From Streptomyces zinciresistens K42 (GTDB lineage Bacteria > Actinomycetota > Actinomycetes > Streptomycetales > Streptomycetaceae): a DNA stretch of 42,388 nt. The notes beneath the pieces were generated by a model that saw only the letters and a program-made list of their open reading frames with translations, made no database searches and had not been told where the DNA came from. The stretch is from NCBI RefSeq assembly GCF_000225525.1, contig NZ_AGBF01000046.1, positions 1 to 42,388 of the forward strand, given 5' to 3'. Below, piece after piece: positions 10,001 to 17,304 of this stretch. Both the position numbers and the translations under genes were made by a program. Position 1 is the stretch's first letter. Every line of letters starts with the position of its first letter.

Positions 10001-10099
10001 GGGGGAGGCCCGGCGGTGTACCCCGGTGGGGTGCCCGCCGTCCTGGGCGGTGGCAGCGCCCTCCGCTCACATGATGAGACTCCCGTCCCACCCACTTGA
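7079..10099 (+). CDS. Membrane PAS-GGDEF-EAL cyclic-di-GMP protein with degenerate EAL
   Basis: This is a 1006-residue protein. About ten hydrophobic segments occupy roughly residues 40-390, followed by a PAS/PAC sensor (about 398-520), a GGDEF domain (about 525-690) and an EAL domain (about 710-955). The cyclase signature RLGGDEF is intact (GGDEF at 609-613), and a product-inhibition I-site RGGD sits five residues before it (600-603). The EAL domain looks phosphodiesterase-dead: the EAL triplet is AAQ (742-744), the metal-binding Asn after it is Arg (VRVSARRL), the usual DDFG is DGFG, and EGVE is DGVD. It is probably a diguanylate cyclase whose EAL module is a sensor or scaffold. GTG 7079 was chosen for its GGGAGGG site at 7068-7074. 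Starts at 6869 or 6899 are possible. Confidence 0.88.
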   Translation: MTSPPPPTTALDTAPRARPAPADGPPRRWFAGGREGMMPRIVLALVCAGYAVGSALGWGSAQLALVMGDFGLAAAAGAAAVSCLRYARNRRIRFRPAWLLFALSSAMASLGNLVWGWYEVVLRQPVPSPSYADLFFLCFAPPAIVGLLVLAKRPVTKAGWVCLGLDAWLIGGSLLTLAWSLALAQAAKTEGPSVARTALSLAYPLLDIALVSMVLALHFRRSSANRTAINTAIGALALTVMCDALFTSPLLHNSYRSGQLLDAGWFAGSLLLAYAPWAASRPGRAEADRPEPASHTRVVHEHVPGQRGTARARTPAQQGDPTRYPLTRPIAGSLAALTPYLAAAVCTLGILYNVLNGRSVDRVVLITGGTVVLALVVRQGIMLLDNITLTQELAQKENHFRSLVQGSSDVIMIAAPNGILRYVSPAAAGVYGRSAEELVGTELAGLIHPEDLGCVVHEVRRFLAASPLEEPTTRIECRFRAGGADGGGGWLNVESTVNRHHGGLIFNSRDVTERVRLQAQLQHNAEHDPLTDLPNRALFTRRVQQALSGRRASDRGPALRNTAVLFIDLDGFKGVNDTIGHQAGDELLVQAARRLQDAVRGGDIASRLGGDEFAALITGDGTRERAARERHILELADRLRLTLSQPYLIDGNDVRVNASIGVAFAEPGLGAGELLRNADLAMYRAKAGGKGRVELYKPQMQQDVVRKAELATRLRAALHDGEFALLHQPVVSLADGRIASVAAQARWRSSQGVLFTPAEFLRVAEDSDKTAELGRWMLQEAVEQAAERTGTGLAVPVAVRVSARRLLDRSTPLGSVEALLTRFGLPSGSLVVELSDLDPRIPLDDLERRLSGLRRAGVRIALDGFGSGYAAIAALRRLPVDVVKLDRGLVEGVVESARLHKITGGLLRIAADLGLKSVADGVDLPEQAVALREMGCTHGQGMAFSAPLDEYRLRRALTSGRCPVPHAAAQPAFAGGGPAVYPGGVPAVLGGGSALRSHDETPVPPT

Positions 10100-10125
10100 C
10101 ACCGGGTGTGCGCCGGGGGGAGGGT
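10096..10125 (+). promoter_or_regulatory. Candidate promoter of the ilvB leader
   Basis: TTGACA at 10096-10101 overlaps the stop codon of the upstream gene. An 18-base spacer then leads to GAGGGT at 10120-10125, a weak -10. Transcription would begin close to the leader peptide ATG at 10133. The -35 matches consensus well and the -10 poorly, so this is a proposal only. The GA-rich -10 also overlaps the GGGGGGAGGG ribosome binding site, so an upstream start is equally possible. Confidence 0.35.
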
Positions 10126-10132
10126 CAGTGCC

Positions 10133-10174
10133 ATGCGCACCCGAATTCTCGTACTTGGAAAGCGCGTCGGCTGA
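10133..10174 (+). CDS. ilvB leader peptide (Ile-Leu-Val-Leu)
   Basis: This 13-residue open reading frame encodes MRTRILVLGKRVG. It has a strong ribosome binding site (GGGGGGAGGG at 10115-10124, eight bases before the ATG). Four consecutive branched-chain codons, ATT CTC GTA CTT, sit in its middle, with a further Val later. ATT, GTA and CTT (and the preceding CGA) are rare in this genome, so ribosomes should stall there when Ile, Val or Leu tRNAs are uncharged. A U-tailed terminator follows 56 bases after its stop and ilvB begins 170 bases after it. Attenuation of ilvB by leader peptides is established for actinobacteria. This instance is read directly from the sequence. Confidence 0.85.
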   Translation: MRTRILVLGKRVG

Positions 10175-10229
10175 AGCTGGTGACGTCCGGACGGATCCGG
10201 AACTCCCAGCGACCCACTCCCGGCGCGCT

Positions 10230-10263
10230 CCCCTCGCTTGCCTTATGGCACGAGGGGTTTTTT
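10230..10263 (+). terminator. ilvB attenuator (U-tailed terminator)
   Basis: CCCCTCG (10230-10236) pairs with CGAGGGG (10251-10257). An inner helix TGCC/GGCA (10239-10242 with 10247-10250) closes a TTAT loop, leaving a two-base bulge. Six T residues (10258-10263) follow at once, the form of an intrinsic terminator. Upstream, CCGGA (10187-10191) and TCCGG (10196-10200) form a small hairpin that could pause polymerase. Lying between the leader peptide and ilvB, it should end transcription when branched-chain amino acids are plentiful. Confidence 0.85.
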
Positions 10264-10343
10264 GTTGCACAGGCACCCCCGGTGCGACACCGAAACCCCG
10301 CCCGAACCTCGCAAAAACCCTCAGCATCGAGAAGAGAATGCCG

Positions 10344-12194
10344 ATGACCGAGCAGGCCACCGGGGCCCACCACCCGCAGCCGCGGCCCCGATCCGGAGGA
10401 CACCAGTCCACCCCTGAGCACGTCACGGGTGCGCAGTCCCTCATCCGTTCGCTCGAGGAGGTCGGCGCCGACACGGTATTCGGCATTCCCGGCGGTGCGA
10501 TCCTCCCCGCGTACGACCCGCTGATGGACTCCACCCGGGTCCGCCACGTCCTGGTCCGGCACGAGCAGGGCGCCGGCCACGCCGCCACCGGCTACGCGCA
10601 GGCCACCGGCAAGGTCGGTGTCTGCATGGCGACCTCCGGTCCCGGCGCCACCAACCTGGTGACCCCGATCGCCGACGCCCACATGGACTCCGTGCCGCTG
10701 GTGGCGATCACCGGCCAGGTCGCGTCCAAGGCGATCGGCACGGACGCCTTCCAGGAGGCGGACATCGTCGGCATCACGATGCCGATCACCAAGCACAACT
10801 TCCTGGTCACCAAGGCGGAGGACATCCCCCGGGTGATCGCGCAGGCGTTCCACATCGCCTCCACCGGCCGCCCGGGACCGGTCCTGGTCGACATCTCCAA
10901 GGACGCCCTCCAGGCGAAGACCACCTTCTCCTGGCCGCCCCTGATGGACCTGCCCGGCTACCGGCCCGTCACCAAGCCGCACGCCAAGCAGATCCGCGAG
11001 GCCGCCAAGCTGATCACCGCGGCCCGGCGCCCCGTCCTGTACGTCGGCGGCGGTGTCATCAAGGCCGGCGCCACCGCCGAGCTGAAGGTCCTCGCCGAAC
11101 TCACCGGAGCGCCCGTCACCACCACCCTGATGGCGCTCGGCGCGTTCCCCGACAGCCACCCGCTGCACGTGGGGATGCCGGGCATGCACGGTGCGGTCAC
11201 CGCCGTCACCGCGCTGCAGAAGGCCGACCTGATCGTCGCCCTCGGAGCCCGCTTCGACGACCGCGTCACCGGCAAGCTGGACAGCTTCGCCCCGTACGCC
11301 AAGATCGTCCACGCCGACATCGACCCCGCCGAGATCGGCAAGAACCGCGCCGCCGACGTGCCCATCGTCGGGGACGCCCGCGAGGTCATCGCCGACCTGG
11401 TCCAGGCCGTCCAGAAGGAGCACGCCGACGGCCACACCGGCGACTACAGCGCCTGGTGGAAGGATCTGAGCCGCTGGCGGGAGACCTACCCGCTCGGCTA
11501 CGACCAGCCCGAGGACGGCTCGCTCTCCCCGCAGCAGGTCATCGAGCGCATCGGCCGGCTCGCCCCCGAGGGCACAATCTTCGCCGCGGGCGTCGGCCAG
11601 CACCAGATGTGGGCCGCGCACTTCATCCAGTACGACAAGCCCGCCACCTGGCTGAACTCCGGCGGCGCCGGGACCATGGGCTACGCCGTCCCCGCCGCCA
11701 TGGGCGCCAAGGCCGGCGTCCCGGACCGGGCCGTCTGGGCGATCGACGGCGACGGCTGCTTCCAGATGACCAACCAGGAACTGACCACCTGCGCCCTGAA
11801 CAACATCCCGATCAAGGTCGCCATCATCAACAACGGCGCCCTCGGGATGGTCCGCCAGTGGCAGACCCTCTTCTACAACCAGCGCTACTCCAACACCGTG
11901 CTGCACTCCGGCCCGGATGCGGACGGCAAGCAGCCGAGCGCCGGCACCCGCGTGCCCGACTTCGTGAAGCTGTCGGAGGCCATGGGCTGCCACGCGATCC
12001 GCTGCGAGGACCCCGCCGACCTCGACAAGGTCATCGAGGAGGCGAACTCCGTCAACGACCGCCCCGTCGTCGTCGACTTCATCGTCCACGAGGACGCGAT
12101 GGTGTGGCCGATGGTCGCCGCCGGCACCTCCAACGACGAGATCATGGCCGCCCGGGACGTCCGCCCCGACTTCGGCGACAACGAAGACGACTGA
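10344..12194 (+). CDS. ilvB: Acetolactate synthase large (catalytic) subunit
   Basis: This 616-residue ThDP-dependent enzyme condenses two pyruvates to 2-acetolactate, or pyruvate with 2-oxobutyrate to 2-aceto-2-hydroxybutyrate, as the first common step to Val, Leu and Ile. The catalytic Glu lies in LVRHEQGAGHAATGYA. The ThDP/Mg motif runs from AIDGDGCFQMTNQELTT to VAIINNGALGMVRQWQ. FAD-domain motifs (ALGARFDDRVTGKL) are present. The N-terminal 35 residues before TGAQSLIRSLEEVGADTVFG are a His/Pro/Gly-rich extension, as in other actinobacterial IlvB proteins. ATG 10344 was preferred over ATG 10338 because GAAGAGA (10331-10337) is then six bases away. It is followed by ilvN after 21 bases and controlled by the upstream attenuator. 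Confidence 0.97.
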   Translation: MTEQATGAHHPQPRPRSGGHQSTPEHVTGAQSLIRSLEEVGADTVFGIPGGAILPAYDPLMDSTRVRHVLVRHEQGAGHAATGYAQATGKVGVCMATSGPGATNLVTPIADAHMDSVPLVAITGQVASKAIGTDAFQEADIVGITMPITKHNFLVTKAEDIPRVIAQAFHIASTGRPGPVLVDISKDALQAKTTFSWPPLMDLPGYRPVTKPHAKQIREAAKLITAARRPVLYVGGGVIKAGATAELKVLAELTGAPVTTTLMALGAFPDSHPLHVGMPGMHGAVTAVTALQKADLIVALGARFDDRVTGKLDSFAPYAKIVHADIDPAEIGKNRAADVPIVGDAREVIADLVQAVQKEHADGHTGDYSAWWKDLSRWRETYPLGYDQPEDGSLSPQQVIERIGRLAPEGTIFAAGVGQHQMWAAHFIQYDKPATWLNSGGAGTMGYAVPAAMGAKAGVPDRAVWAIDGDGCFQMTNQELTTCALNNIPIKVAIINNGALGMVRQWQTLFYNQRYSNTVLHSGPDADGKQPSAGTRVPDFVKLSEAMGCHAIRCEDPADLDKVIEEANSVNDRPVVVDFIVHEDAMVWPMVAAGTSNDEIMAARDVRPDFGDNEDD

Positions 12195-12215
12195 GCGAGA
12201 GAGACGTAAAAGACC

Positions 12216-12740
12216 ATGTCCAAGCACACGCTCTCCGTCCTGGTGGAGAACACCCCGGGCATCCTGGCCCGCATCGCCGCCCTGTTCTCCCGCCGCGGCT
12301 TCAACATCGACTCGCTCGCGGTCGGCGTCACCGAGCACCCCGACATCTCCCGCATCACCATCGTGGTGAGCGTCGCGGACCTGCCGCTGGAGCAGGTGAC
12401 CAAGCAGCTCAACAAGCTCGTCAACGTGCTGAAGATCGTCGAGCTGGAGCCCGGTTCGGCCGTCCAGCGCGAACTCGTCCTCGTGAAGGTGCGCGCCGAC
12501 AACGAGACCCGCTCCCAGATCGTCGAGATCGTCCAGCTCTTCCGCGCCAAGACCGTCGACGTCTCCCCGGAGGCCGTCACCATCGAGGCCACCGGCTCCA
12601 GCGACAAGCTGGAGGCGATGCTGAAGATGCTGGAGCCGTTCGGCATCAAGGAACTCGTCCAGTCCGGCACGATCGCCATCGGCCGCGGCGCCCGGTCGAT
12701 CACCGACCGCTCGCTGCGCGCCCTCGACCGGTCGGCATAG
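12216..12740 (+). CDS. ilvN: Acetolactate synthase small (regulatory) subunit
   Basis: This 174-residue regulatory partner of IlvB confers full activity and feedback inhibition by branched-chain amino acids. An N-terminal ACT domain (about 4-80) begins HTLSVLVENTPGILARIAAL and continues RRGFNIDSLAVG, the classic IlvH/IlvN pattern. The C-terminal domain includes RELVLVKVRAD and VDVSPEAVTIEATGSSDKL. The length is typical. The start is preceded by a GAGAGA purine run. It lies 21 bases after ilvB and clearly in the same operon. A perfect 11-bp hairpin follows its stop codon, before ilvC. Confidence 0.97.
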   Translation: MSKHTLSVLVENTPGILARIAALFSRRGFNIDSLAVGVTEHPDISRITIVVSVADLPLEQVTKQLNKLVNVLKIVELEPGSAVQRELVLVKVRADNETRSQIVEIVQLFRAKTVDVSPEAVTIEATGSSDKLEAMLKMLEPFGIKELVQSGTIAIGRGARSITDRSLRALDRSA

Positions 12741-12747
12741 CCGAGTC

Positions 12748-12774
12748 CGGGCGGCCGGGGGAACCGGCCGCCCG
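12748..12774 (+). terminator. Intercistronic hairpin between ilvN and ilvC
   Basis: CGGGCGGCCGG (12748-12758) pairs perfectly with CCGGCCGCCCG (12764-12774) across a GGGAA loop. No T run follows. It may be a partial terminator, or an mRNA stability element that lets ilvC be expressed at a level different from ilvBN. Confidence 0.6.
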
Positions 12775-12855
12775 CATTCCGAGACCGAGAGACCTCCCCC
12801 ACCCCCGCCGTCATACGGTGGGACGCAACACCCGCACCCAAGGAGAGAACCCAAA

Positions 12856-13854
12856 GTGGCCGAGCTGTTCTACGAAGCCGACGCCGACCTGTCCATCATC
12901 CAGGGCCGCAAGGTCGCGGTCATCGGCTACGGCAGCCAGGGCCACGCCCACGCGCTGTCGCTCCGCGACTCGGGTGTCGACGTCCGCGTCGGTCTGCACG
13001 AGGGCTCGAAGTCCAAGGCGAAGGCCGAGGAGCAGGGCCTGCGCGTGGTGACCCCGTCGGAGGCCGCCGCCGAGGCCGACGTCATCATGATCCTCGTCCC
13101 GGACCCGATCCAGGCCCAGGTCTACGAGGAGCACATCGCCCCGCACCTGAACGACGGCGACGCGCTGTTCTTCGGCCACGGCCTGAACATCCGCTACGGC
13201 TTCATCAAGCCCCCGGCCGGCGTCGACGTCTGCATGGTCGCCCCCAAGGGTCCGGGCCACCTGGTGCGCCGCCAGTACGAGGAGGGCCGCGGCGTCCCCT
13301 GCATCGCCGCCGTCGAGCAGGACGCCACGGGCGGCGCCTTCGCGCTGGCCCTGTCGTACGCCAAGGGCATCGGCGGCACCCGCGCCGGCGTCATCAAGAC
13401 GACCTTCACCGAGGAGACCGAGACCGACCTGTTCGGTGAGCAGGCCGTCCTGTGCGGTGGCACGGCCGCGCTGGTCAAGGCGGGCTTCGAGACGCTGACC
13501 GAGGCCGGCTACCAGCCGGAGATCGCGTACTTCGAGTGCCTGCACGAGCTGAAGCTGATCGTCGACCTCATGTACGAGGGCGGCCTGGAGAAGATGCGCT
13601 GGTCGATCTCCGAGACCGCCGAGTGGGGCGACTACGTCACCGGCCCGCGGATCATCACCGACGCCACCAAGGCCGAGATGAAGAAGGTCCTCGCGGAGAT
13701 CCAGGACGGCACCTTCGCCCAGGCGTGGATGGACGAGTACCACGGCGGTCTGAAGAAGTACAACGAGTACAAGCAGCAGGACGCCGAGCACCTGCTGGAG
13801 ACCACCGGCAAGGAGCTGCGCAAGCTCATGAGCTGGGTGGACGAGGAGGCGTAA
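12856..13854 (+). CDS. ilvC: Ketol-acid reductoisomerase (class I)
   Basis: This 332-residue NADPH- and Mg-dependent enzyme isomerises and reduces acetohydroxy acids to dihydroxy acids, the second step of Val/Leu/Ile synthesis. The Rossmann motif is VAVIGYGSQGHAHALSLRDS (near residue 20). Ser residues in the following loop (HEGSKSKAKA) fit NADP preference. The active-site strand VCMVAPKGPGHLVRRQY and the helical C-terminal knot (FGEQAVLCGGTAALVKAGFE, YFECLHELKLIVDLMYEGG) are all present. The start is GTG 12856 with AAGGAGAG about nine bases upstream. It sits 115 bases after ilvN. A very strong hairpin follows at 13864-13896. Confidence 0.97.
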   Translation: MAELFYEADADLSIIQGRKVAVIGYGSQGHAHALSLRDSGVDVRVGLHEGSKSKAKAEEQGLRVVTPSEAAAEADVIMILVPDPIQAQVYEEHIAPHLNDGDALFFGHGLNIRYGFIKPPAGVDVCMVAPKGPGHLVRRQYEEGRGVPCIAAVEQDATGGAFALALSYAKGIGGTRAGVIKTTFTEETETDLFGEQAVLCGGTAALVKAGFETLTEAGYQPEIAYFECLHELKLIVDLMYEGGLEKMRWSISETAEWGDYVTGPRIITDATKAEMKKVLAEIQDGTFAQAWMDEYHGGLKKYNEYKQQDAEHLLETTGKELRKLMSWVDEEA

Positions 13855-13863
13855 GCCTCAGCC

Positions 13864-13896
13864 GACGGGGCCGGAGCAGCGTGCTCCGGCCCCGTC
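13864..13896 (+). terminator. Terminator after ilvC
   Basis: This is a perfect 15-bp inverted repeat: GACGGGGCCGGAGCA (13864-13878) pairs with TGCTCCGGCCCCGTC (13882-13896) around a GCG loop. No T run follows. It starts nine bases after the ilvC stop and should end the ilv operon. Confidence 0.8.
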
Positions 13897-14137
13897 GTCC
13901 TCCGCGTCCCGTCACGGACGGGTGATCCTTCCGCAGAGGCGCGGGACGACTACCGCGGCGCCACTACACTGCCGTACTACATACGCGTCAGGCCCACAGC
14001 GTCGTGCGTCTTCCACGCGGCCCAGCGACACCTGAGAAGTGCCGGCACGCTCCCCGCCGCCCTTGTCCGGCGTCGTACCCCCTCCACCGCCTGCGGCCGT
14101 CGGGACGGCCGTCCGCAATGGACATGTGAGGACTCAC

Positions 14138-15727
14138 GTGAGCTCGAAACCCGTCGTACTCATCGCCGAAGAGCTGTCGCCCGCGACCGTGGACGCGCTC
14201 GGCCCCGACTTCGAGATCCGCCACTGCAGCGGAGCGGACCGGGCCGAACTGCTCCCGGCCATCGCCGACGTGGACGCGATCCTGATCCGCTCGGCCACCA
14301 AGGTCGACGCCGAGGCCATCGCCGCCGCGAAGAAGCTCAAGGTCGTCGCGCGCGCCGGCGTCGGCCTGGACAACGTGGACGTCGCCGCCTCCACCAAGGC
14401 CGGCGTGATGGTCGTCAACGCCCCCACCTCGAACATCGTGACCGCCGCCGAGCTGGCCTGCGGCCTCCTCGTCGCCACCGCCCGGCACATCCCGCAGGCC
14501 AACGCCGCCCTGAAGAACGGCGAGTGGAAGCGCAGCAGGTACACCGGCGTCGAGCTCGCCGAGAAGACCCTCGGTGTCGTCGGCCTCGGGCGGATCGGCG
14601 CCCTGGTCGCCCAGCGCATGTCCGGCTTCGGCATGAAGGTCGTCGCCTACGACCCCTACATCCAGCCCGCCCGCGCCGCGCAGATGGGCGTCAAGGTGCT
14701 GTCGCTCGACGAGCTGCTGGAGGTCTCCGACTTCATCACCGTCCACCTGCCGAAGACCCCCGAGACCGTCGGCCTCATCGGCGACGAGGCGCTGCGCAAG
14801 GTCAAGCCGAGCGTGCGCATCGTCAACGCCGCGCGCGGCGGGATCGTCGACGAGGAGGCGCTGTACGCCGCCCTCAAGGAGGGCCGGGTCGCCGGCGCCG
14901 GCCTCGACGTGTACGCGAAGGAGCCCTGCACGGACTCCCCGCTCTTCGAGTTCGACCAGGTCGTCGCCACCCCGCACCTCGGCGCCTCCACCGACGAGGC
15001 GCAGGAGAAGGCCGGTATCGCCGTCGCCCGCTCGGTGCGGCTCGCCCTCGCCGGTGAGCTCGTGCCCGACGCGGTGAACGTGCAGGGCGGGGTCATCGCC
15101 CAGGACGTCAAGCCGGGCCTGCCGCTCGCCGAGCGCCTCGGCCGCATCTTCACGGCGCTGGCCGGCGAGGTCGCGGTCCGCCTCGACGTCGAGGTGTACG
15201 GCGAGATCACCCAGCACGACGTGAAGGTGCTGGAGCTGTCCGCCCTCAAGGGCGTCTTCGAGGACGTCGTCGACGAGACGGTGTCCTACGTCAACGCCCC
15301 GCTGTTCGCCCAGGAGCGCGGTGTCGAGGTCCGGCTGACCACCAGCTCCGAGGCGACCGACCACCGCAACGTCGTCACCGTGCGCGGCACCCTCGGCAAC
15401 GGCGAGGAGGTCGCCGTCTCCGGCACCCTGGCCGGCCCCAAGCACCTCCAGAAGATCGTCGCCGTCGGCGAGTACGACGTGGACCTCGCGCTCGCCGACC
15501 ACATGGTCGTCCTGAAGTACGAGGACCGTCCGGGTGTCGTCGGCACCGTCGGCCGCGTCTTCGGCGAGGCGGGCATCAACATCGCCGGCATGCAGGTCTC
15601 GCGTGCCGTCGCCGGTGGCGAGGCGCTTGCCGTGCTGACCGTCGACGACACGGTGCCCGCCGGGGTGCTGGCCGAGGTCGCCGAGGAGATCGGCGCCACG
15701 TCGGCCCGCGCGGTCAACCTGGTCTGA
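14138..15727 (+). CDS. serA: D-3-phosphoglycerate dehydrogenase
   Basis: This 529-residue NAD-dependent enzyme oxidises 3-phosphoglycerate to 3-phosphohydroxypyruvate, the first step of serine synthesis. It is the long actinobacterial form: a catalytic and NAD domain (about 1-315) with VVGLGRIGALVAQRM, the catalytic Arg in VRIVNAARGGIVDEEAL and the His in VATPHLGASTDEAQEKAG; an allosteric substrate-binding domain (about 320-450); and a C-terminal ACT domain (about 455-529) with MVVLKYEDRPGVVGTVG that normally binds serine. GTG 14138 has GTGAGGA seven bases upstream. The 283-base gap after ilvC contains a strong terminator and the likely promoter, so it is probably a separate transcript. A TACACT at 13965-13970 is a possible -10. 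Confidence 0.96.
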   Translation: MSSKPVVLIAEELSPATVDALGPDFEIRHCSGADRAELLPAIADVDAILIRSATKVDAEAIAAAKKLKVVARAGVGLDNVDVAASTKAGVMVVNAPTSNIVTAAELACGLLVATARHIPQANAALKNGEWKRSRYTGVELAEKTLGVVGLGRIGALVAQRMSGFGMKVVAYDPYIQPARAAQMGVKVLSLDELLEVSDFITVHLPKTPETVGLIGDEALRKVKPSVRIVNAARGGIVDEEALYAALKEGRVAGAGLDVYAKEPCTDSPLFEFDQVVATPHLGASTDEAQEKAGIAVARSVRLALAGELVPDAVNVQGGVIAQDVKPGLPLAERLGRIFTALAGEVAVRLDVEVYGEITQHDVKVLELSALKGVFEDVVDETVSYVNAPLFAQERGVEVRLTTSSEATDHRNVVTVRGTLGNGEEVAVSGTLAGPKHLQKIVAVGEYDVDLALADHMVVLKYEDRPGVVGTVGRVFGEAGINIAGMQVSRAVAGGEALAVLTVDDTVPAGVLAEVAEEIGATSARAVNLV

Positions 15728-15769
15728 GGCCGCCCGGCCCCACCGGCCCCGTAGGGGCCCCTTCCCGCC

Positions 15770-15808
15770 GAACGCCGGACGGGCTGGACTCCAGCCCGTC
15801 CGGCGTTC
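15770..15808. terminator. Bidirectional terminator between serA and the PucR-type gene
   Basis: This is a perfect 18-bp inverted repeat: GAACGCCGGACGGGCTGG (15770-15787) pairs with the complementary arm at 15791-15808 across an ACT loop. It lies between two convergent genes and has no T run on either side. Confidence 0.82.
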
Positions 15809-15898
15809 GTGTGCCGCGCCTTCCCGGCGAGCCCGCGGGGGGCGGTGCGTGACGAACCGTCATCCATGGTGCCCGGCACGGCACATGGCGACGCCCCC

Positions 15899-17122
15899 TC
15901 ACTCCGGCGGGCGCAGGCGGGCGCTCTTCAGCGCCATGTGCAGCAGGAGGCGGTCCTCGCCGTCGTCCAGGTCCAGGCCCGTCAGCTGCTCGACCCGGGA
16001 CAGCCGGTAGTAGAGGGTCTGGCGGTGGATGCCCAGCTCGCCCGCCGTGCGGCCGGCCTGGCCCGCGCAGTCGAGGTAGACCTCGGCGGTGCGGGCGAGC
16101 GCGCGCTGGGCGGGGGACAGGAGCGGGGCGACCGCCGGGTCGTGGACCGGCCCGGCGGGCAGGGAGGCCAGCAGGCGGTAGGGGCCGATACCCGACCACT
16201 CGGCCACGGGACCCAGCCGCGGCTCCGCCAGCGCGGCGCGGGCGGCGGCCGACGCCTCGCGCCAGACGGTCGCCAACTCGGCCAGCCCGGAACGCGGTTC
16301 ACCGACACCGGCCACCGTACGCGCCACGCCCCGCACGCCGGGACGGGCTCGCGGCGCCCGCTCGTCCGGGGCGTCCTTCAGCAGCCGGGACGCCGCCGCG
16401 ACGGCCGCCGTGCGCACCTCCGGCGAACGCAGCCGCACCAGGACGGCGAGGCCCCGGCCCGCCGCCCCCCACGGCACCGAGCACAGCGCGGTCGCGTGCG
16501 GCACCGTACGCACCGACGGGGCGTCGTCGGGCCCGGACGAGGGCCAGGGCGCCACGCAGACCACCGTGTGCACGCCGTCCGCGCGCGGGCCGAGCGCCGT
16601 GCGCAGTTCGGCGACCGCCATGTCGCCCGGCCAGCCCGGCTCGGCCAGCAGCGCGGCCCGCAGCTCCCGGCTGAGGTCCGCGCCGTGCTGGGCCTCGTCG
16701 GCGAGCAGCGCGCCGATCCGGGAGGTCACCGCCATCGCGTCCGCCAGCTGCCGGTCGGTGGGGCCGGGATCGTCGTCGAGGAGCCAGACGTAGCCGAGGA
16801 CGACACCCCGATGGCGTACCGGGAGGCAGATCCGTCCGCGGTGCACCCCCGCCTCCGGGGTGCGGGGGATGCGCACCGGGCCGGTCGCGCGGGTGATCCC
16901 GAAGCCCTCGAACCAGGTCCGCACGGCCGCCGTGGAGCGGCGGGTCAGGATCGAGCGGGTGCGGACGGGGTCCAGCGCCGAGGCGTCGAGCTCGCCCTCG
17001 CTGTCGTAGGCGCCGAAGGCGATCAGCTCGAAGTCGCGGTTCTCCAGGGTCGCGGGGGCGTCCAGGAGCTCGGAGATCTCGTCCACCAGCTCCTGGTAGT
17101 CACCCTTGTGTGCGGACGTCAC
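15899..17122 (-). CDS. PucR-type helix-turn-helix regulator, probably of proline catabolism
   Basis: This is a 407-residue cytoplasmic regulator. The C-terminus is a PucR-family HTH: YLDCAGQAGRTAGELGIHRQTLYYRLSRVEQLTGLDLDDGEDRLLLHMAL. The N-terminus (about 1-150) resembles a ligand-sensing GAF-like region. GTG 17122 has GGGAGA eight bases upstream, so an ATG at 17161 was rejected as the start. It is divergent from proline dehydrogenase and pyrroline-5-carboxylate dehydrogenase, with 182 bases between the starts. PucR-type activators of proline use are known in actinobacteria, so control of the adjacent pair in response to proline is likely but inferred. A palindrome GACAGCTGTC in the shared spacer is a candidate site. 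Confidence 0.88.
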   Translation of the reverse strand: MTSAHKGDYQELVDEISELLDAPATLENRDFELIAFGAYDSEGELDASALDPVRTRSILTRRSTAAVRTWFEGFGITRATGPVRIPRTPEAGVHRGRICLPVRHRGVVLGYVWLLDDDPGPTDRQLADAMAVTSRIGALLADEAQHGADLSRELRAALLAEPGWPGDMAVAELRTALGPRADGVHTVVCVAPWPSSGPDDAPSVRTVPHATALCSVPWGAAGRGLAVLVRLRSPEVRTAAVAAASRLLKDAPDERAPRARPGVRGVARTVAGVGEPRSGLAELATVWREASAAARAALAEPRLGPVAEWSGIGPYRLLASLPAGPVHDPAVAPLLSPAQRALARTAEVYLDCAGQAGRTAGELGIHRQTLYYRLSRVEQLTGLDLDDGEDRLLLHMALKSARLRPPE

Positions 17123-17189
17123 CCGGGCATTCTCCCGCACTTCCCGGGGTCCTTCATACACCTGTCTGAGATCGGCGGCGCGGATGCGT

Positions 17190-17199
17190 GACAGCTGTC
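17190..17199. promoter_or_regulatory. Palindrome in the divergent regulator/proline dehydrogenase spacer
   Basis: GACAGCTGTC is a perfect 10-bp palindrome, 68 bases upstream of the regulator start and 106 bases upstream of the proline dehydrogenase start. Its position suits an operator. No other copy was noticed in this spacer, so a chance palindrome cannot be excluded. Confidence 0.35.
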
Positions 17200-17304
17200 G
17201 ATGGCAGAGGATCGGAGGGATCCTTAGGTTTCACGGTGGTTCTCCGTGCCGTGTCCCGCTGGTCGGGATGCGGCCGCTCTCTCGCTGTTCTGTGGAGGTG
17301 CCCC

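Noticed and set aside
10100..10343. A T-box riboswitch upstream of ilvB
   Set aside because: No T-box bulge sequence or specifier loop was found. A leader peptide with branched-chain codons explains the terminator better.
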